A stretch of DNA of 64,000 bases, from the NCBI GenBank assembly GCA_947044365.1, contig OX345643.1, positions 4,544,001 through 4,608,000 of the forward strand. The letters are read 5' to 3'. This DNA comes from Petrosia ficiformis (lineage: Eukaryota > Porifera > Demospongiae > Haplosclerida > Petrosiidae). The translations under genes and the position numbers were made by a program. Position 1 is the stretch's first letter, and each line of letters opens with the position of its first letter. Below are positions 22,242 to 34,314 of the stretch, one piece after another. The notes beneath the pieces were generated by a model that was given only the letters and a program-made list of their open reading frames with translations, was not told where the DNA came from and made no database searches.

Positions 22242-22994
22242 TAATAATTACAGATTACTTACGTAATTTGATTTTCCTATATTGGATTGTTTGTATTTTT
22301 AAAACAATTTTATTCAATATTTTTAATTCAGAATTGAATTTTATTCAATTGATAGCTGATTATAACACTTCAATAACAAATAATTGTTTTTTTTGCTGTA
22401 ATTATGTCAATAATGGTTTGCATAATAAAATTATTTTATGTAGTGACTCAATTAAGAACACTGACTATTATTATTATTATTATTACAATTGCTTTGTTTA
22501 TCGTCTCTGATTTGTAGTACTTGTGGTATCTGTTACTTGATCATTGTTCAATAATCATAATAAATGTCCAGTCGTCTATTGTATCTGTGTTTCTATGTAA
22601 GTCACTCAAATTTTAAATTTTCAGTTGAAGACATTAAGACAAAACCTCCTCTGTCACATCACAATAATACAATATATTTCTTTCGTGAAACAAACATGGA
22701 TGTCTTTGCATGTAAAATGAAATTGAAACTCACGTAAACAATAAAAGTTAACATAATGATAATCATTATTTAAATAGATCCAATAGGAAGGAATGAGTTT
22801 GGCACCCTCAGTTAAACAACAGTTTGAGGTGGATATGTTCCAGTTTTGTAGGTGTCATTGAGTTATGCCATTAACTTCATTAGTTGCAATATGAAATATA
22901 ATTATAGTTCTTAAATTTTAGTGTGATTGAGTTTATATTAGTCTAATCAGTCATTTATCATGGTTATTACAATTAGGTGGGTAGCAGTACATGA
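22242..22994. other. Intergenic, AT-rich, nothing further recognised
   Basis: It contains the presumed 3' UTR of paralogue 1 (AATAAAATT-like signals near 22425), a short ATT microsatellite (about 22467-22487), and no supported gene. Confidence 0.6.
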
Positions 22995-23028
22995 CTATCA
23001 AAACAACAGTAGTACAAGGCTTTATAAA
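22995..23028 (+). promoter_or_regulatory. Promoter of paralogue 2: CTATCAAAACAACA motif plus TATA
   Basis: CTATCAAAACAACA at 22995-23008 is followed by TATAAA at 23023-23028, 53 bp before the start codon. The same upstream motif occurs at 26291 and 39747 at nearly the same distance from the TATA box. Confidence 0.65.
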
Positions 23029-23075
23029 CTCCTCTGTGTACTACTGATTTGTTGTTGGAAAAGGCCAAGGCAAAA

Positions 23076-23855
23076 ATGTCTTTTGTTTATTACAAAAATC
23101 CTCGATGGTTACAGGATGCAGCAGGAAGAAGAGCACGTGGAAGACGCTCTGTTGGTGCATTTGCACAAGATTACAAATCGTTTGAAGACCTCATAAAGGT
23201 CAGAGTAGTTCGTTTTGGTGATAATGAACCTGTAATGCTACCTGATAGTAAAGTTATTGTTGATATTGATACAAAAGAATACAGAAATGAAGGTAATGAG
23301 AAAGATAAAGTGGAAATAAATGGTCAGAAATCTGAAAAACAAACAAGCAGCAAAAATCACCAACTGTCTGTCGGGAAAACTGTAGGAAACACTATAAATT
23401 TTGGCTTGAATGCATCGTTCTTCAATATTGGAGGTATAAGTGTGGGCGGTTCTCGAACCAATGAAAAGAGAGAAGATGAGCAACGTAGTGAAGAGAATGA
23501 AGAAGAACTAGGCAAGGAATATGGTGTGAATACAGAACTGGAAATACCTCCAAATACGAAAGTTGTAGTGCGAATTACAACGTATTCGGTGACTTATCGA
23601 GCGGAAAATGTCGAAGTTGAAGTTTCAGCACCCAAGTCAGCTCTCCTTCGTGTTAGATTAGCACCTAGAAAATACTTCAGTTGTTTCTTTACAAACCAAG
23701 TGTTTATAAACACAACAGATTACTTGAAAAGTTTGAACGAGGAAGGCGTGATTCAAGAACAAGACGACACAGTATCCATAAGAACAACAAGCCATCTTTC
23801 CTACCTTGGAGAAATGACCGTAGTTTCTAGAAATCAAAAGCAACTGACTTCGTAA
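23076..23855 (+). CDS. Intronless paralogue 2; candidate pore-forming-like protein, 259 aa
   Basis: The start giving MSFVYYKNPRWLQ is preferred over an ATG 27 bp upstream because it aligns with the family N-terminus. Conserved blocks are YYKNPRWLQDAA, KVRVVRFGDNEP, NHQLSVGKT, the hairpin-like stretch FGLNASFFNIGGISVGGSR, the strand pair IPPNTKVVVRITTYSVTY, and SHLSYLGEMTVVS near the end. The hairpin stretch is shorter than in paralogues 3-5. One Cys remains where others have a Cys cluster (KYFSCFFTNQVF). It has no signal peptide. The fold assignment is inferred as for the other copies; a bacterial-type or lectin-associated beta protein remains possible. Confidence 0.75.
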   Translation: MSFVYYKNPRWLQDAAGRRARGRRSVGAFAQDYKSFEDLIKVRVVRFGDNEPVMLPDSKVIVDIDTKEYRNEGNEKDKVEINGQKSEKQTSSKNHQLSVGKTVGNTINFGLNASFFNIGGISVGGSRTNEKREDEQRSEENEEELGKEYGVNTELEIPPNTKVVVRITTYSVTYRAENVEVEVSAPKSALLRVRLAPRKYFSCFFTNQVFINTTDYLKSLNEEGVIQEQDDTVSIRTTSHLSYLGEMTVVSRNQKQLTS

Positions 23856-26290
23856 GACATAACAGGACTATTTTGTTAATTGGATTGTTGTTTTATCTAT
23901 GTAGTTAAAAATATAATTATCTATAGTTTTTTTTTTGTTAATTTTATGTAATTAATATATTATTACAATGTTAAAATATAATTTTTATATGTATAATTAT
24001 AATTATAATTATAATTATAATTATAATTATAATTATGACTATAATCTATTATTATCTTTAAAGGTTTCGATTTTTTAATGTAAATTCTGTGATTATTGTG
24101 TTAGAAATACTTATGGAAATACATTCTGATTAGTGATAACATAACAGATTCACTTGAAGAGCAAACTATTATAAATTTATGTTATAATTAGTACTTGTAT
24201 GCAGTTACTCTCACCTCCACATCTTCCATGATATACGCAGGCGTGGAAGGTCTTAGACAAGAATATTTATACAGTATGCATGCAATACTGTATGTGCATG
24301 TGTGTGTGTTTGTGAAGTAGATAGGTTATGATTAGCTTTTTATAGTATGAAAATAATTATAATGGTCACTTTTTTCAGCTACAATGTACAATTGTAGTAC
24401 TGTAATAACTCATCATGACTATATACCAAATGCAAATTAATAATGACTGTATTCAGTGATCACATAAACACATTGAATGATGTTGCAAAATAACTATTCT
24501 TACAATTCAAGATTAATGTTTAATTAAGCATTTATATATGTTGTATACATAAATACAAAGTGTAACTAGCTGATTGAGATCAAGTCAATGATATTTAACT
24601 GCTGAAATTATAACAGTGCACCTACTAATAAGCTAAATCGTAATTGTGATGTAGTTTCCTAAGACATTTTGACACTATTTAGTACAGTTATTATAGCTAG
24701 TTATAATATTATGTTTGGTTATAAGTATGTACGTATACCCATACTATCTTACAGGCTTTTCCAAGAATTGTCGACATTATGTATTATAGTAGTTTACATA
24801 TGTAACTCACAGGATTTCAGTGTCAACTAATTTACAAACAAAACTATGCTATAGTATTTATGAATACGGGCTCTTTCTGGGAATTGTTGATACTATTCTT
24901 GATATTGCTATAGCCTATATCTACTCACAGGTGAAAATGTTTATATTACAGCTTTCATGGGCTAAGGCTTTTTCGAAGAATTGTTGAGTGATACCAACCT
25001 TATATAGTAGTATTGTAATAGCTCATTAAGCCTACATCAAATTTACATTATTTAGTGAAAATATTTTATTATGTCTTAAGTGGTCATGTTATACATAAAG
25101 ACACTGAATGAAATCAATGTGCAAGATAAACCTGATTCCAATACTGACCTGTAACACATTATGTGAGTGTAATGTAATTAGGATGTATATATACAATGGG
25201 GTTTGTTTAGCATAGAAATAATACAGATCTTTATGTCAGGAATTACCGACACTTTTAAACAATCAAACAGCAACATCAACTTAAAACATATTATTATGGT
25301 ATTGTTTCCAAAGATTATGTGATTATAATGATTCTGACTGTAAAATTGCCCTAGAACCGATTTCTATAATAATACATAGGCACATAGAATTCCGGGGGGG
25401 GGCATGCCCCAGACCCCACACATGATGTGCAATCAGCCTTCATATACATGTGTCTATATATGTATTATTATAGATGTAGATGTAACAGTTAATTAACACA
25501 CTCTTGCATGACATTAAGGCTTATTCTTCTAAGAATAGTTGACACGATATTATAATCTACAACTCTCAAGAGTTTTACAATGTCTACTACTAACAATTTA
25601 TGTTTACATAGTTTTGATGGATTAGGGCTTTTTCTAGGAATTGTTGATAGTATTGTAGTCTGACACTATTTTAGCTATCTACGTACCCACAAGTAAAACT
25701 ATGTTACAGTTTTCACGGGAGGGCATTTTCCAAGAATTATTGTTGTTGATAAGACTCTGAAGAATTTGCTAAACTCACTGTATATGTAGGAGTGTTTGCG
25801 CTGTGCACACACAGATTACTTTTCTATGAATATTTGATGCTCTGCTTAATTAATATTTAGCACAACACATTGTATACTATCATTCCCTGGAGCTGCATAG
25901 TCTATGAAAGACAGGCCTGTACACATTATTTATTATTAATCAGACCAAAGGTTGGTTAATATAGTTATTATGCTCACATGAATCCCCCTTTTTACATGTA
26001 CAATACTACATATGTACATGTACATGAACCCTCCTTTGCTGTATATGGGCCTGATAGAAGTAGAAATAATAAAGAATAATACATAATAATTTGATGTTTG
26101 ATAAAAATTGTAGCATGCTTATAAATTATCATTAAATAATTATTTTAGCAGCAAATTTCAATACATGTAAATAACAAATTTGTAGCCTTCATTTCTCAAG
26201 TAAAACAGTTTGGTAATGAAATTTCAAAATCTCTATATCAAATGCTCTTAAAAACAAAATAATGATGATTGTTTTAACAGTGTCACATCA
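23856..26290. other. 2.4-kb intergenic stretch with diverged repeats
   Basis: It holds an AATTAT microsatellite (about 23993-24036) and a set of diverged repeats centred on a GGCTTTTTC-(N)-AAGAATTGTTGA motif (near 24756, 24868, 24966, 25528, 25626, 25722), each followed by TAT-rich sequence and ACTCACAGG. No supported gene was found. Confidence 0.6.
23993..24036. repeat. ATAATT microsatellite
   Basis: A run of AATTAT units in the 3' flank of paralogue 2. Confidence 0.9.
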
Positions 26291-26324
26291 CTATCAAAAC
26301 AACACTATGATGTGGTATAAAAGG
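26291..26324 (+). promoter_or_regulatory. Promoter of paralogue 3: CTATCAAAACAACA motif plus TATAAAAGG
   Basis: CTATCAAAACAACA at 26291 and TATAAAAGG at 26316-26324 are 25 bp apart start to start, and are followed by CTCACTTAAC, a possible initiator region also present upstream of the copy at 39851. Confidence 0.7.
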
Positions 26325-26401
26325 CTTGTTATAGCCTCACTTAACTATACCATCTATTATAAAAAATTAGTTTTTTTCCTGCAGAATTTACAAGAAAAGA
26401 A

Positions 26402-27208
26402 ATGTCTTATAAGGTGTATGAGAATCCCAAATGGTTGCGAGATGCAGTGAGGACACGCTTTCCTAGAAGACAGTCTATTGGTGCATTGCCAGAAGATTAC
26501 AGGAGTTTCATGAGACACATAACTGTCCGACCAGTTCGTTTTCATGATGATCAACCTGAGGAGCTAGATGGCAGTCAAGTTATTATTGATGTTGATAGAA
26601 AAGTATACGAAAATAAGGGTAGTGATACAGATACGGTTAAGGTAAATAGCCAGAAAGATGAAAAGCATACAAGTACCAAAAATTATCAATTAACAGTAGG
26701 GCAATCACGGGGTAATCAATTCAATGTTGGTGGAAATGTTGGCTTGGATGCGTCATTCTTCAATGTTGGTGGTGTAGGAGTCGGTGTGGAGGCAGGTTAC
26801 ACTAGGACCAATGAAAAGAGAGGAGAACAGCAATATGGTGAAAAAAGGTCAGCTGAACTTGGCAAGACATATGGAGCAGTGGCAGAAGTGAAAATCCCAC
26901 AAAAAACGAAGCTTACAGTAGAGGTAACTACCTATTCCCTAACATACCTAGCTCAAAGAGTTCAAATTGAAATTTCTGCACCATCTACAGCAAGGCTTCT
27001 TGTTCACTTGGAAAGTGTGCCATGTTGCTACAGTTGTGGCAAGCCCAACTTTGTATATGTACATGCTAGTGATTTTTTGAGAAGCTTAAATGAAACTGGT
27101 GAAATTCAAACTGATGATAATGGTAGGGTGAGCATAATGTCGGAAAGTCGTCTTACATACTTGGGAGAAAAGACCAAAATTTCTAAAATTGAAGAAAAAC
27201 TATCATAG
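26402..27208 (+). CDS. Intronless paralogue 3; candidate pore-forming-like protein, 268 aa
   Basis: An intact 268-codon frame starting MSYKVYENPKWLRDAV. Blocks in order are the N-terminal conserved region (1-62, ending DGSQVIIDVD), a polar alternating beta region (78-104), a Gly/Asn/Ala-rich putative membrane hairpin with GLDASFFNVGGVGVGVEAGY (about 113-132), a charged loop (EQQYGEKRSAELGKTYG), the strand pair IPQKTKLTVEVTTYSLTY, a Cys cluster VPCCYSCGK near 207-215, and DFLRSLNE to TYLGEKTKIS. No signal peptide. It lies 3.2 kb from paralogue 2 with a shared promoter motif. A truncated sister copy with the same 3' flank is at 31660. The pore-forming assignment is inference; the family relationship is certain. 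Confidence 0.8.
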   Translation: MSYKVYENPKWLRDAVRTRFPRRQSIGALPEDYRSFMRHITVRPVRFHDDQPEELDGSQVIIDVDRKVYENKGSDTDTVKVNSQKDEKHTSTKNYQLTVGQSRGNQFNVGGNVGLDASFFNVGGVGVGVEAGYTRTNEKRGEQQYGEKRSAELGKTYGAVAEVKIPQKTKLTVEVTTYSLTYLAQRVQIEISAPSTARLLVHLESVPCCYSCGKPNFVYVHASDFLRSLNETGEIQTDDNGRVSIMSESRLTYLGEKTKISKIEEKLS

Positions 27209-28224
27209 AGTAGCTAGTATACAAATAATTATACTTGCCTTTCTTAGAAATTGTGTGGAACTGAGTGTATTTTCATTCACTTGTAAACTTTTAGTGATTT
27301 TGTTGTTTGATGATAAATTTATTTTTAAAAAAGAATACATAGTCATAGTTGTGCGTGTATTAGGGTACCGGTATATCTTTTGAGGGATACCACTAACATG
27401 CAGTAATGAGGAATCATTGCACTCAAGTGATTTGAGATTACTGCATAAACATACTTACTACTGCAGATGTAAGCTCACAACATAGTTTACAAATCTTTAG
27501 TTGATAGATTGTTAATTACATAAAAAACTTACTATTTTGTATCAAAAGAAGAAACTAAAGTACTATCTCCAGGTGTATTACTAACATTTTGCATGTAACT
27601 TGAACTATATACTTGTTGTTTAGTATAATATACTTAGAATCACATCACTTAAGTTACACTGTAGTACAATGTAACTTAGGTAATGTCATTCTATGATTGT
27701 ACACAGTGCCTGCTGCAATATATTATACAGAGTTTTTGTGTAGCAAAATTAAATTCAGATACATTTAAGGTGGAGCTGGAATGTGCAAAGCTGAATGTAG
27801 GTGTGGTTATCATTGGATTCTGGAGATTCTCATGATACTGCACAGTAAAAATAAATCTAAATATGCCAATAATCAACTAAACTCTATTCAACACATCTCA
27901 TTTTTATAGGTAGTAACTTTCCATCCCCATAACAAACCCACAACTCACGATTGTTACATGAAGAAGCATCCTAACCCTTTATTTTGTAACTTACAAAGTG
28001 TATGTGGTTGAACCAATGCAAATCCTAAGTCACTGACCTGGAGACCATGAAACATTCTACAAAGGATAGGATGTACATAACTATGACAACAATATAAACA
28101 AACTCCTTGTCTGGTTTAGGTATAAAGTAGGGATTAAACCCTTATGATTCCTATGTAATATTGTGATGGCATGCTGCAGGTTGTTTGATATGTGGTTGTA
28201 TATATAGGTGTAGTGTGAATATGA

Positions 28225-28259
<35 letters not shown>

Positions 28260-28740
28260 TGTGTGTGTGTGTGTTAGAAAATTTTGGTTGGCAGGAGACT
28301 TGTCCATCCTTACAGAGAACAGAGTAGACATCCCTTGTGTAACTTACAGATTTATTTTGTAAAATGAATGTTGCCCAATGTATGTTTTTTAAGCAATATG
28401 TTTATCTTGTGTAGTTACGCACTTTCTGACTGCATAGGCAGGCTTATATGTATTTCTAAATATTTTATCTGGTCATCAGGGGAGCTCCACAATCCAGTCA
28501 TTACATAAACCATAAGTTTCGGTCCCTTTAGTCTCCCAACTTATGGCTTGCTACGGAAAGGGCGGGACCACTCCACCTTTGGAGTCTGGTATTTGGGTTT
28601 ATTTATCATTGAACATGTTATTATGTACACGTGTAGTTTAACTATCAACATATACACATACCTCATTGTCTCTGATTGGACAGTTGAATTTGTCTGTAAT
28701 CGTGCTGGCTGCAGCTGCCTAACTGACTGACCTGACAAAA
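27209..28740. other. Intergenic region containing 3' flank of paralogue 3 and a GT microsatellite
   Basis: Positions 27290-27830 recur, diverged, at about 31960-32390 downstream of the truncated sister. A (GT)n tract is at 28226-28274. Sequence at 28135-28215 (GATGGCATGCTGCAGGTTG) recurs at 34075 and, inverted, at about 39270. No gene was seen. Confidence 0.65.
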
Positions 28741-28805
28741 ATGGCTGTATGGCTAAGCTAGGTTGCTTATATCATATAAGCAACCTAGCTTAGCCATACA
28801 GCCAT
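28741..28805. repeat. Perfect palindrome, 32-bp arms with a 1-bp centre
   Basis: The left arm starts ATGGCTGTATGGCTAAGCTA and ends GCTTATAT; after a single C the exact reverse complement follows. I read no mismatches across 65 bp. Confidence 0.95.
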
Positions 28806-28998
28806 GATTCTCGATGGATAAAAGTGTGATATCCATGAGTCTCTTCTCAGTCATTGTTGTTATCTATCAATTATCAGTTTGATCATTGATGCCTGGGCCC
28901 AGGTACACCACTGCTTCAGCCAATAATTATTTTGGCAGTTACTAAATAATCAATTACAACAATCCTGTAATAACTTCCTCCTTATAAGGATATATATA

Positions 28999-29277
28999 GA
29001 CATATCGAGCTCAAAGTGTTCAAATTGAAGTTTCAGCCCCAAACTCAACAAGGCGCCTTGTTTTCTTGGAGCGTGTGCCATGTTGCTGTGGCTTGGGTAA
29101 GACCGGTAGCACATTTGCATATATATATGCTAGTGATTTTTTGAAAAGTTTGGGTGAAACAGATCGAGTCGAATCTATTGCAGATGATAGGGTGAGGATA
29201 ATAACTACAAGTCACCTTACTTACCTTGGAGAAAACTTTATTTACGAAAAGTGAAGAAAAACTGTGATACAAAAATA
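28999..29277 (+). pseudogene. 3'-terminal fragment of a paralogue 4-like copy
   Basis: Only the last third remains, from the second strand of the putative stem (CATATCGAGCTCAAAGTGTTC) to the family stop region. A Cys cluster VPCCCGLGKTG is followed by FAYIYASDFLKSLGETD, closest to the copy at 34381. A frameshift near the end (LTYLGEN...) gives an early stop at 29252-29254. Sequence just upstream (about 28938-28998) matches the promoter-distal flank of the 34381 gene, so promoter and 5' two-thirds were lost in one deletion. Confidence 0.85.
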
Positions 29278-29826
29278 GCTGGATGCATGCCTTTGGGATG
29301 TATGTATAACTGAGTATATGAGGTTTTTTTAAATTACATTAAAACTTGCAAATATACAATGTTTTCAGCTTTCATAATTATTTTATAATTTTCTATGTTC
29401 ATCATAAATTTACCCACAGTGATTCAAAACATTTTTGTAGACAGAAAATCATTCATTAAGGTTTGTTCCTACAAATATAAGTTCACAATCTCATCTATAT
29501 AATATCTATCTTATCTACCTAATATATTTCTGTAAAACAAAATTTTCATTACATTTGCAAAGAATAATTGTAAATTGATTTATATGGGGATCCGTAAATA
29601 CAATTTATACAATCGCAAATATGCTATCTAAATAATATGAAACATGGTGTGGCCAACAAAGCCACTATCTGAAGGGAGGTTAGAGCTTGCTTGTATGGGA
29701 TAGTGTTTATTTTGGTCAAAATAGGAGAGTTCTTATACCCACATTCATTATTCCTTCAGATCAGAGCTGTACTAACATGAACTTAACTAATAGCTATACT
29801 GAAAGTTTTGTGTTGCAAAACCTGAA

Positions 29827-30884
29827 ATGTCTTACTTTGTGTTTGAGAATCCCAAATGGTTGCGATATGCAGTGAGAGCACAATTTCCTCAAAAAGAGTC
29901 TGTCTCTTGGTGCATCGCAAGTAGATTACAGAGTTTCCTAGGGAATAACTGTCTGAGCAGTTCATTTGGTGATGAAGAACCAGTCAGGTATCTGGCAGTC
30001 TAGTTATTGAAAAAGAATATAAAAATGAAGGTGATACTGTGGATGAGGCAGAAGTACAAGACCTCAAAAGTGAAACTCAAATCAAATACAAACAGTTGGG
30101 CAATCACAAGGTAAACAATTCAATATTGGAGGAAATGCTGGTTTAAATGCACCATTCTTCAATGTTGGAGGTTTAGGGGTCGGTTTGGATGCAAATTACA
30201 CAAGTCCAGTGAAACGTAAAGGTGAAGAGCAGCAACATGGTACAGGAATGTCAGTTCAACTAGGCAAGTCATATGCAGTAGTGGGAAAATTGCAGATCTC
30301 ACCGAACACTAAACATAGTTTACAGTAAAAATAATAACTTATTAATATTCCTTTCAAAGTGTTGAAATTGAAGTTTCAGTACCAATGTTTGCAAGACTTC
30401 TGGTTTACTTGAAACATGTGCCATGCATGTTGTTGTGGCTTGGGTAAAACCAGTAACACATTTCCATGTATAATTATAATGCTAGTGATTTTTGAAATGT
30501 TTAGGTGAAACAGACCAAGTTGAGAAACTACTGCAGATGATAGGGTGAGGATGATAACTATCACTGTAAAAATTAATAGGTTATAATTCATATTCAATTT
30601 CAGAGGTTTTTTGTTGACATAATCCATCAATTTGTACTTATAATAACAGATAATAAATAACAAATAACAGAAAACAAATAACAAATAACAAATAACAAAT
30701 AACAGATAATAAATAACAAATAAAATTAATAACATTAATGTATATATACTAGTCAATATAGATGAAAAACAAAAGAAACAGGTACTTGTAAATATTACCT
30801 AGCAGAGGGATGTTATTTGACTGGTGACTATCTTATCTACCTTGGAGAAAAGGCTATAGTTTCTAAAACTGAAGAAAACTGTGA
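29827..30884 (+). pseudogene. Degenerate paralogue of the second (dead) lineage
   Basis: It begins MSYFVFENPKWL-like at 29827 and has the full family layout, but with frameshifts (first near 29890-29905), in-frame stops and small deletions. An insert of about 250 bp (30562-30815) containing AATAAC repeats splits the C-terminal block; the family end is recognisable at 30820-30884. No TATAAAAGG precedes it. It lies 550 bp after the 28999 fragment, the same order as 34381/35759 and 39851/41223. Confidence 0.85.
30640..30725. repeat. AATAAC-type microsatellite inside a pseudogene
   Basis: Repeats of AACAAATAAC/AGATAATA within the insertion that interrupts the pseudogene at 29827-30884. Confidence 0.85.
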
Positions 30885-31659
30885 TACAATGTATTCCCTT
30901 AGGATTATAATTATGGAACTGAGTATTATAGGTTTTTTGTCTATTAACATTTGTAATTGTATGACATATTGCTAATTGCATCCCACTGTACTAACCAACC
31001 AACACATTGGTTATTTGTATGTATACAATTTCATTTTTGTAGTAATAAAGGTCAGAGGAATATCACACACACACGTACACATATTGCTAATAGTTCAAAC
31101 TTATAACTATATTTTTGGGAGTCAAACTAAAAGAAAGATTGCAAAAATTAAATCACTATGGCAAAAATTATGAGGAACATAGAAAATTGCCAAGATATAG
31201 AAAACATTATTGAAACCTATTATCTAAGTTTGTGCAAAATCTAGTCATATATTTCAAAACATCATAACATCAAGAAACTACAACTTAACTTTGCATGATA
31301 ATACATATGTGAATAGGGCTCTGAAAATCAGTCTTATGGGTTATAATGCTTGCTAACTAATTGGTTATTTATTACAAGAAGCCAACTAAATATGTCTGCT
31401 TCCTGTACAAATTACCTAACAGCGTATTTGTTCCAAATTATCATAATACCGTAATTGGGATGAGCCTGAGCAAGTCTCAGGTCTGTGAATGCTCTTTGTT
31501 TGCTTGAATGCTACTTCAATGAATAGCTGTATTCTCATATTTTATTCAGTGCAAGGCTTGCTTATTATTATAGACACTTATTACCATATTGTACTAATTC
31601 AGTGGAGTTAATTATTGAGCCTTAATAACACAGTAGAATTTTTATTTTTAAACTGAACC

Positions 31660-31962
31660 TTTCGACTGAGAGTAGAACAGCAATACTGTGAAGCAAAGTC
31701 AGCTCAACTTGGCAAGTCATATAGAATAGTGGCAACAGTGCAGATCCTGCCAAAAACAAAATTTTACTACACATGTAATTCTCTGACATACCTAGCTCAA
31801 AGAGTTCAAATTGAAATTTCTGCATCAATTACAGCAATGCTTCTTGTTCACTTGGAAAGTATGCCACGTTGCTACAGTTATGGTAAGGGCACTTTGTATA
31901 TATACGTACATATGTGCTAGTGATTATTTGAGAAGTATAAGTGAGACTGGAGATATTCAAAC
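31660..31962 (+). pseudogene. Truncated sister of paralogue 3
   Basis: It covers the region equivalent to the charged loop (QQYC.AKSAQLGKSY) through the Cys cluster (ESMPRCYSYGK) and part of the C-terminal block, closest to the 26402 gene (LAQRVQIEIS, LLVHLES). Both ends are missing. At about 31962 it jumps into sequence equivalent to 27297, so about 185 bp including the stop was deleted while the 3' flank remained. Confidence 0.85.
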
Positions 31963-32395
31963 CTATTTTGTTGTTTGATGATAAATTAATTTTTTAATAA
32001 AGAATACATAATCATAGTTGTTGTGTGTGTATCAGAGTATATCTTTTGAGAGATACCACTAACAGTAATGAGGAATTATTACACTCAAGTGATTTGAGAT
32101 TATTGCATGAACATACTTATTACTGCAGCTGTATGCTCACAACATAGTTTACAAATCTTTTATTGATAGATTGATTATTACATAAAAAGTATTAAAAACA
32201 TATTGTGAAGAAACCGAAGTACTGTCTCCAGATGTATTACTAACATTTTACATGTGATATATAACTTGAACAATACCTGTTTTTTAGTACTTTGAATGAC
32301 ACTACCCAAGTCACATTGCTTGCTGTAGCCAAATTAAGGTGGAGCTGGAGTGCATTGTAAGTGGGTGTGGTTATCATTGGGATGCTGCTACATCA
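31963..32395. repeat. Duplicated 3' flank of paralogue 3
   Basis: TTTTGTTGTTTGATGATAAA through GAGATACCACTAACAGTAATGAGG and AAGGTGGAGCTGGA matches 27297-27830 in the same order. Confidence 0.8.
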
Positions 32396-32489
32396 TATTG
32401 TCACTGGAGTAGGGTTTGGTTCCCACATAGTAAATAGTTGGGGGGGGGGGGGAAGCTATTCTTCCTTTTTGCTACCTATGACAGCCTTT

Positions 32490-32960
32490 ATGATGGTCCA
32501 TGCAGAACTATTACACATTACATCCTGGGTTGTATGCTGTTTTGTTATATATAATAATGTGGTTTTATTACTATTTATAGTACTGGTAAATGAATTTAGT
32601 TGATTATTGGCATATTTAGGGGCTATTCATGTGTAACAGAATCCACAGCATGTGCAGTAAGACCAACAATTTTCAAATGGACTCATTTAGTCAGTCATCA
32701 TTAATCATGGCTAAGATATGTGAGATGTCAGTCTCAATATAGTTGAATATGCATAGTGGTTATATAAATACTGGGACTACTATAATATTAATGGTTTCAG
32801 CCCAGCCTGCCATTGGTAGCTACTTTCCAAAAATACCACATGGTTGGGTTTGAAAATATTGTATCCTGTACATTGCAGTAGGTGTAGCTACCAGTTGTAC
32901 TTGTCTTCTTGATTTCTCAATAATATACATGTAGTAAAGCATATAGAAATATTAACTAAC
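32490..32960. repeat. Segment shared with 38765-39200, first part inverted
   Basis: 32490-32615 matches 38765-38890 in inverted orientation (GACAGCCTTTATG / CATAAAGGCTGTC), while 32625-32960 matches 38890-39200 in direct orientation (GAATCCACAG, GGCTAAGATATGTGAG, CTTGATTTCTCAATA). Confidence 0.7.
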
Positions 32961-32994
32961 TATTTTGCCAGAAAACAAGATATATTGAGAAAAA

Positions 32995-33690
32995 ACATCC
33001 CTATGGGATACGTAGAAACTGGAACTAATAGCTAGCTATTCTGCCTGAAATATATTCCTAAAGTTCTCCAAGGTCCTTTGAAAGGTCAGGAAAGTAGATA
33101 ATCAAAATAATAACTATAATCAAGGCCTTGATTCGAGCCCCCACCCCGAGTGCTATATATTTCCTGTACAGCATGAGCAAAACAGTGGTTTATTAACTGT
33201 TTTAGAGAGAGAAAGGTGGCTACCAAGGAGTATTTTACTATGAAATGATTGTTTTACAAATGTGGGTGTAGATAAAAGTATACCTATGACTGCTTTGTGG
33301 TGTCCAGCATTCAGTAATCATGGCTGACTTTATCAAGCATGAAAGACAACAGCTTATTATAGTTATTATTTTGATTATCTACTTTCCTGACCTTTCAAAG
33401 GACATTGGAGAACTTTAGGAATATATTTCAGGCAGAATAGCTAGCTATTAATTCCAGTTTCTACGTAAGCTACTTGGCTTTCTTTCTGCTGGTTTCTAGA
33501 GCTCGAGCGCGCATTCTTTTACGCGCCACACCCATTAATTGACCGAGCCCCCGGGAATGACGCAACTTCCTTAACTACGTATACAACGCATACTCGCGCA
33601 AGTGACACAAACATATATATATATATATATATATAGTTCGAACCCGTGGGAAAGCAATCATAGGGATGGCCCTACGGGCCATAAAAAGTC
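32995..33690 (+). mobile_element. MITE family A, copy preceded by an inverted partial copy
   Basis: 33275-33690 is a forward copy (CTATGACTGCTTTGTGGTGTCC to GGAAAGCAATCATAGGGATG). 33000-33110 is an inverted fragment of the same family, giving a near-palindromic compound. Confidence 0.75.
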
Positions 33691-33699
33691 AATTTAAAT

Positions 33700-34140
33700 A
33701 ATTATTTCTTGTAATATTCATGAAGTTATGTTCTATATATGTGTGTTATCTATTGGCAATAAAAGTAGAGTGCTACTAACAGCATAATAGATCTAGTTTT
33801 GAATAATCAGGAGAATGTTGCTTTATAGACTTCAAAATTTTATTTTGTTGAGTAGTGCAATACTATGCTATTATACTATTATTGATTTTATTTTTAAATG
33901 AATTTGAAACTATACCTGCTTATAAAAAACGTGACAGAGTTTATTATTAATTATTATTATTAATTGCTTAAAACTATTATTTTCTAAAATTAATGGATGG
34001 AATTTTCAAAATCTGAACCCAAAGACACCAATGGAGAAACCTCTTACAATTCTTATGACATGTAATATTGTGATGGCATGCTGCAGGTTGTTTGATATAT
34101 GGTCATATACACAGGTGTGTGTGTATGTACATGTTAATAG
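33700..34140. repeat. Inverted segmental duplication arm 1
   Basis: It matches 39225-39680 in inverted orientation: AATAAAAGTAGAGTGCTACT, TTGTTGAGTAGTGCAA, ACACCAATGGAGAAA-like and GATGGCATGCTGCAGGTTG all reappear as reverse complements in reverse order. Confidence 0.75.
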
Positions 34141-34241
34141 CTATCAGTACAATACATCATCATTCTAAATTTTATTTGCATTCCTAGCGGTGATATTGCT
34201 ACAGCAGTTACTAAATAATAACTTCCTTCTTATAAGAATAC

Positions 34242-34272
<31 letters not shown>

Positions 34273-34314
34273 AACATAGAAAGCAGAGGACAAGCTTCTA
34301 TGGCCTGTGTGTTG

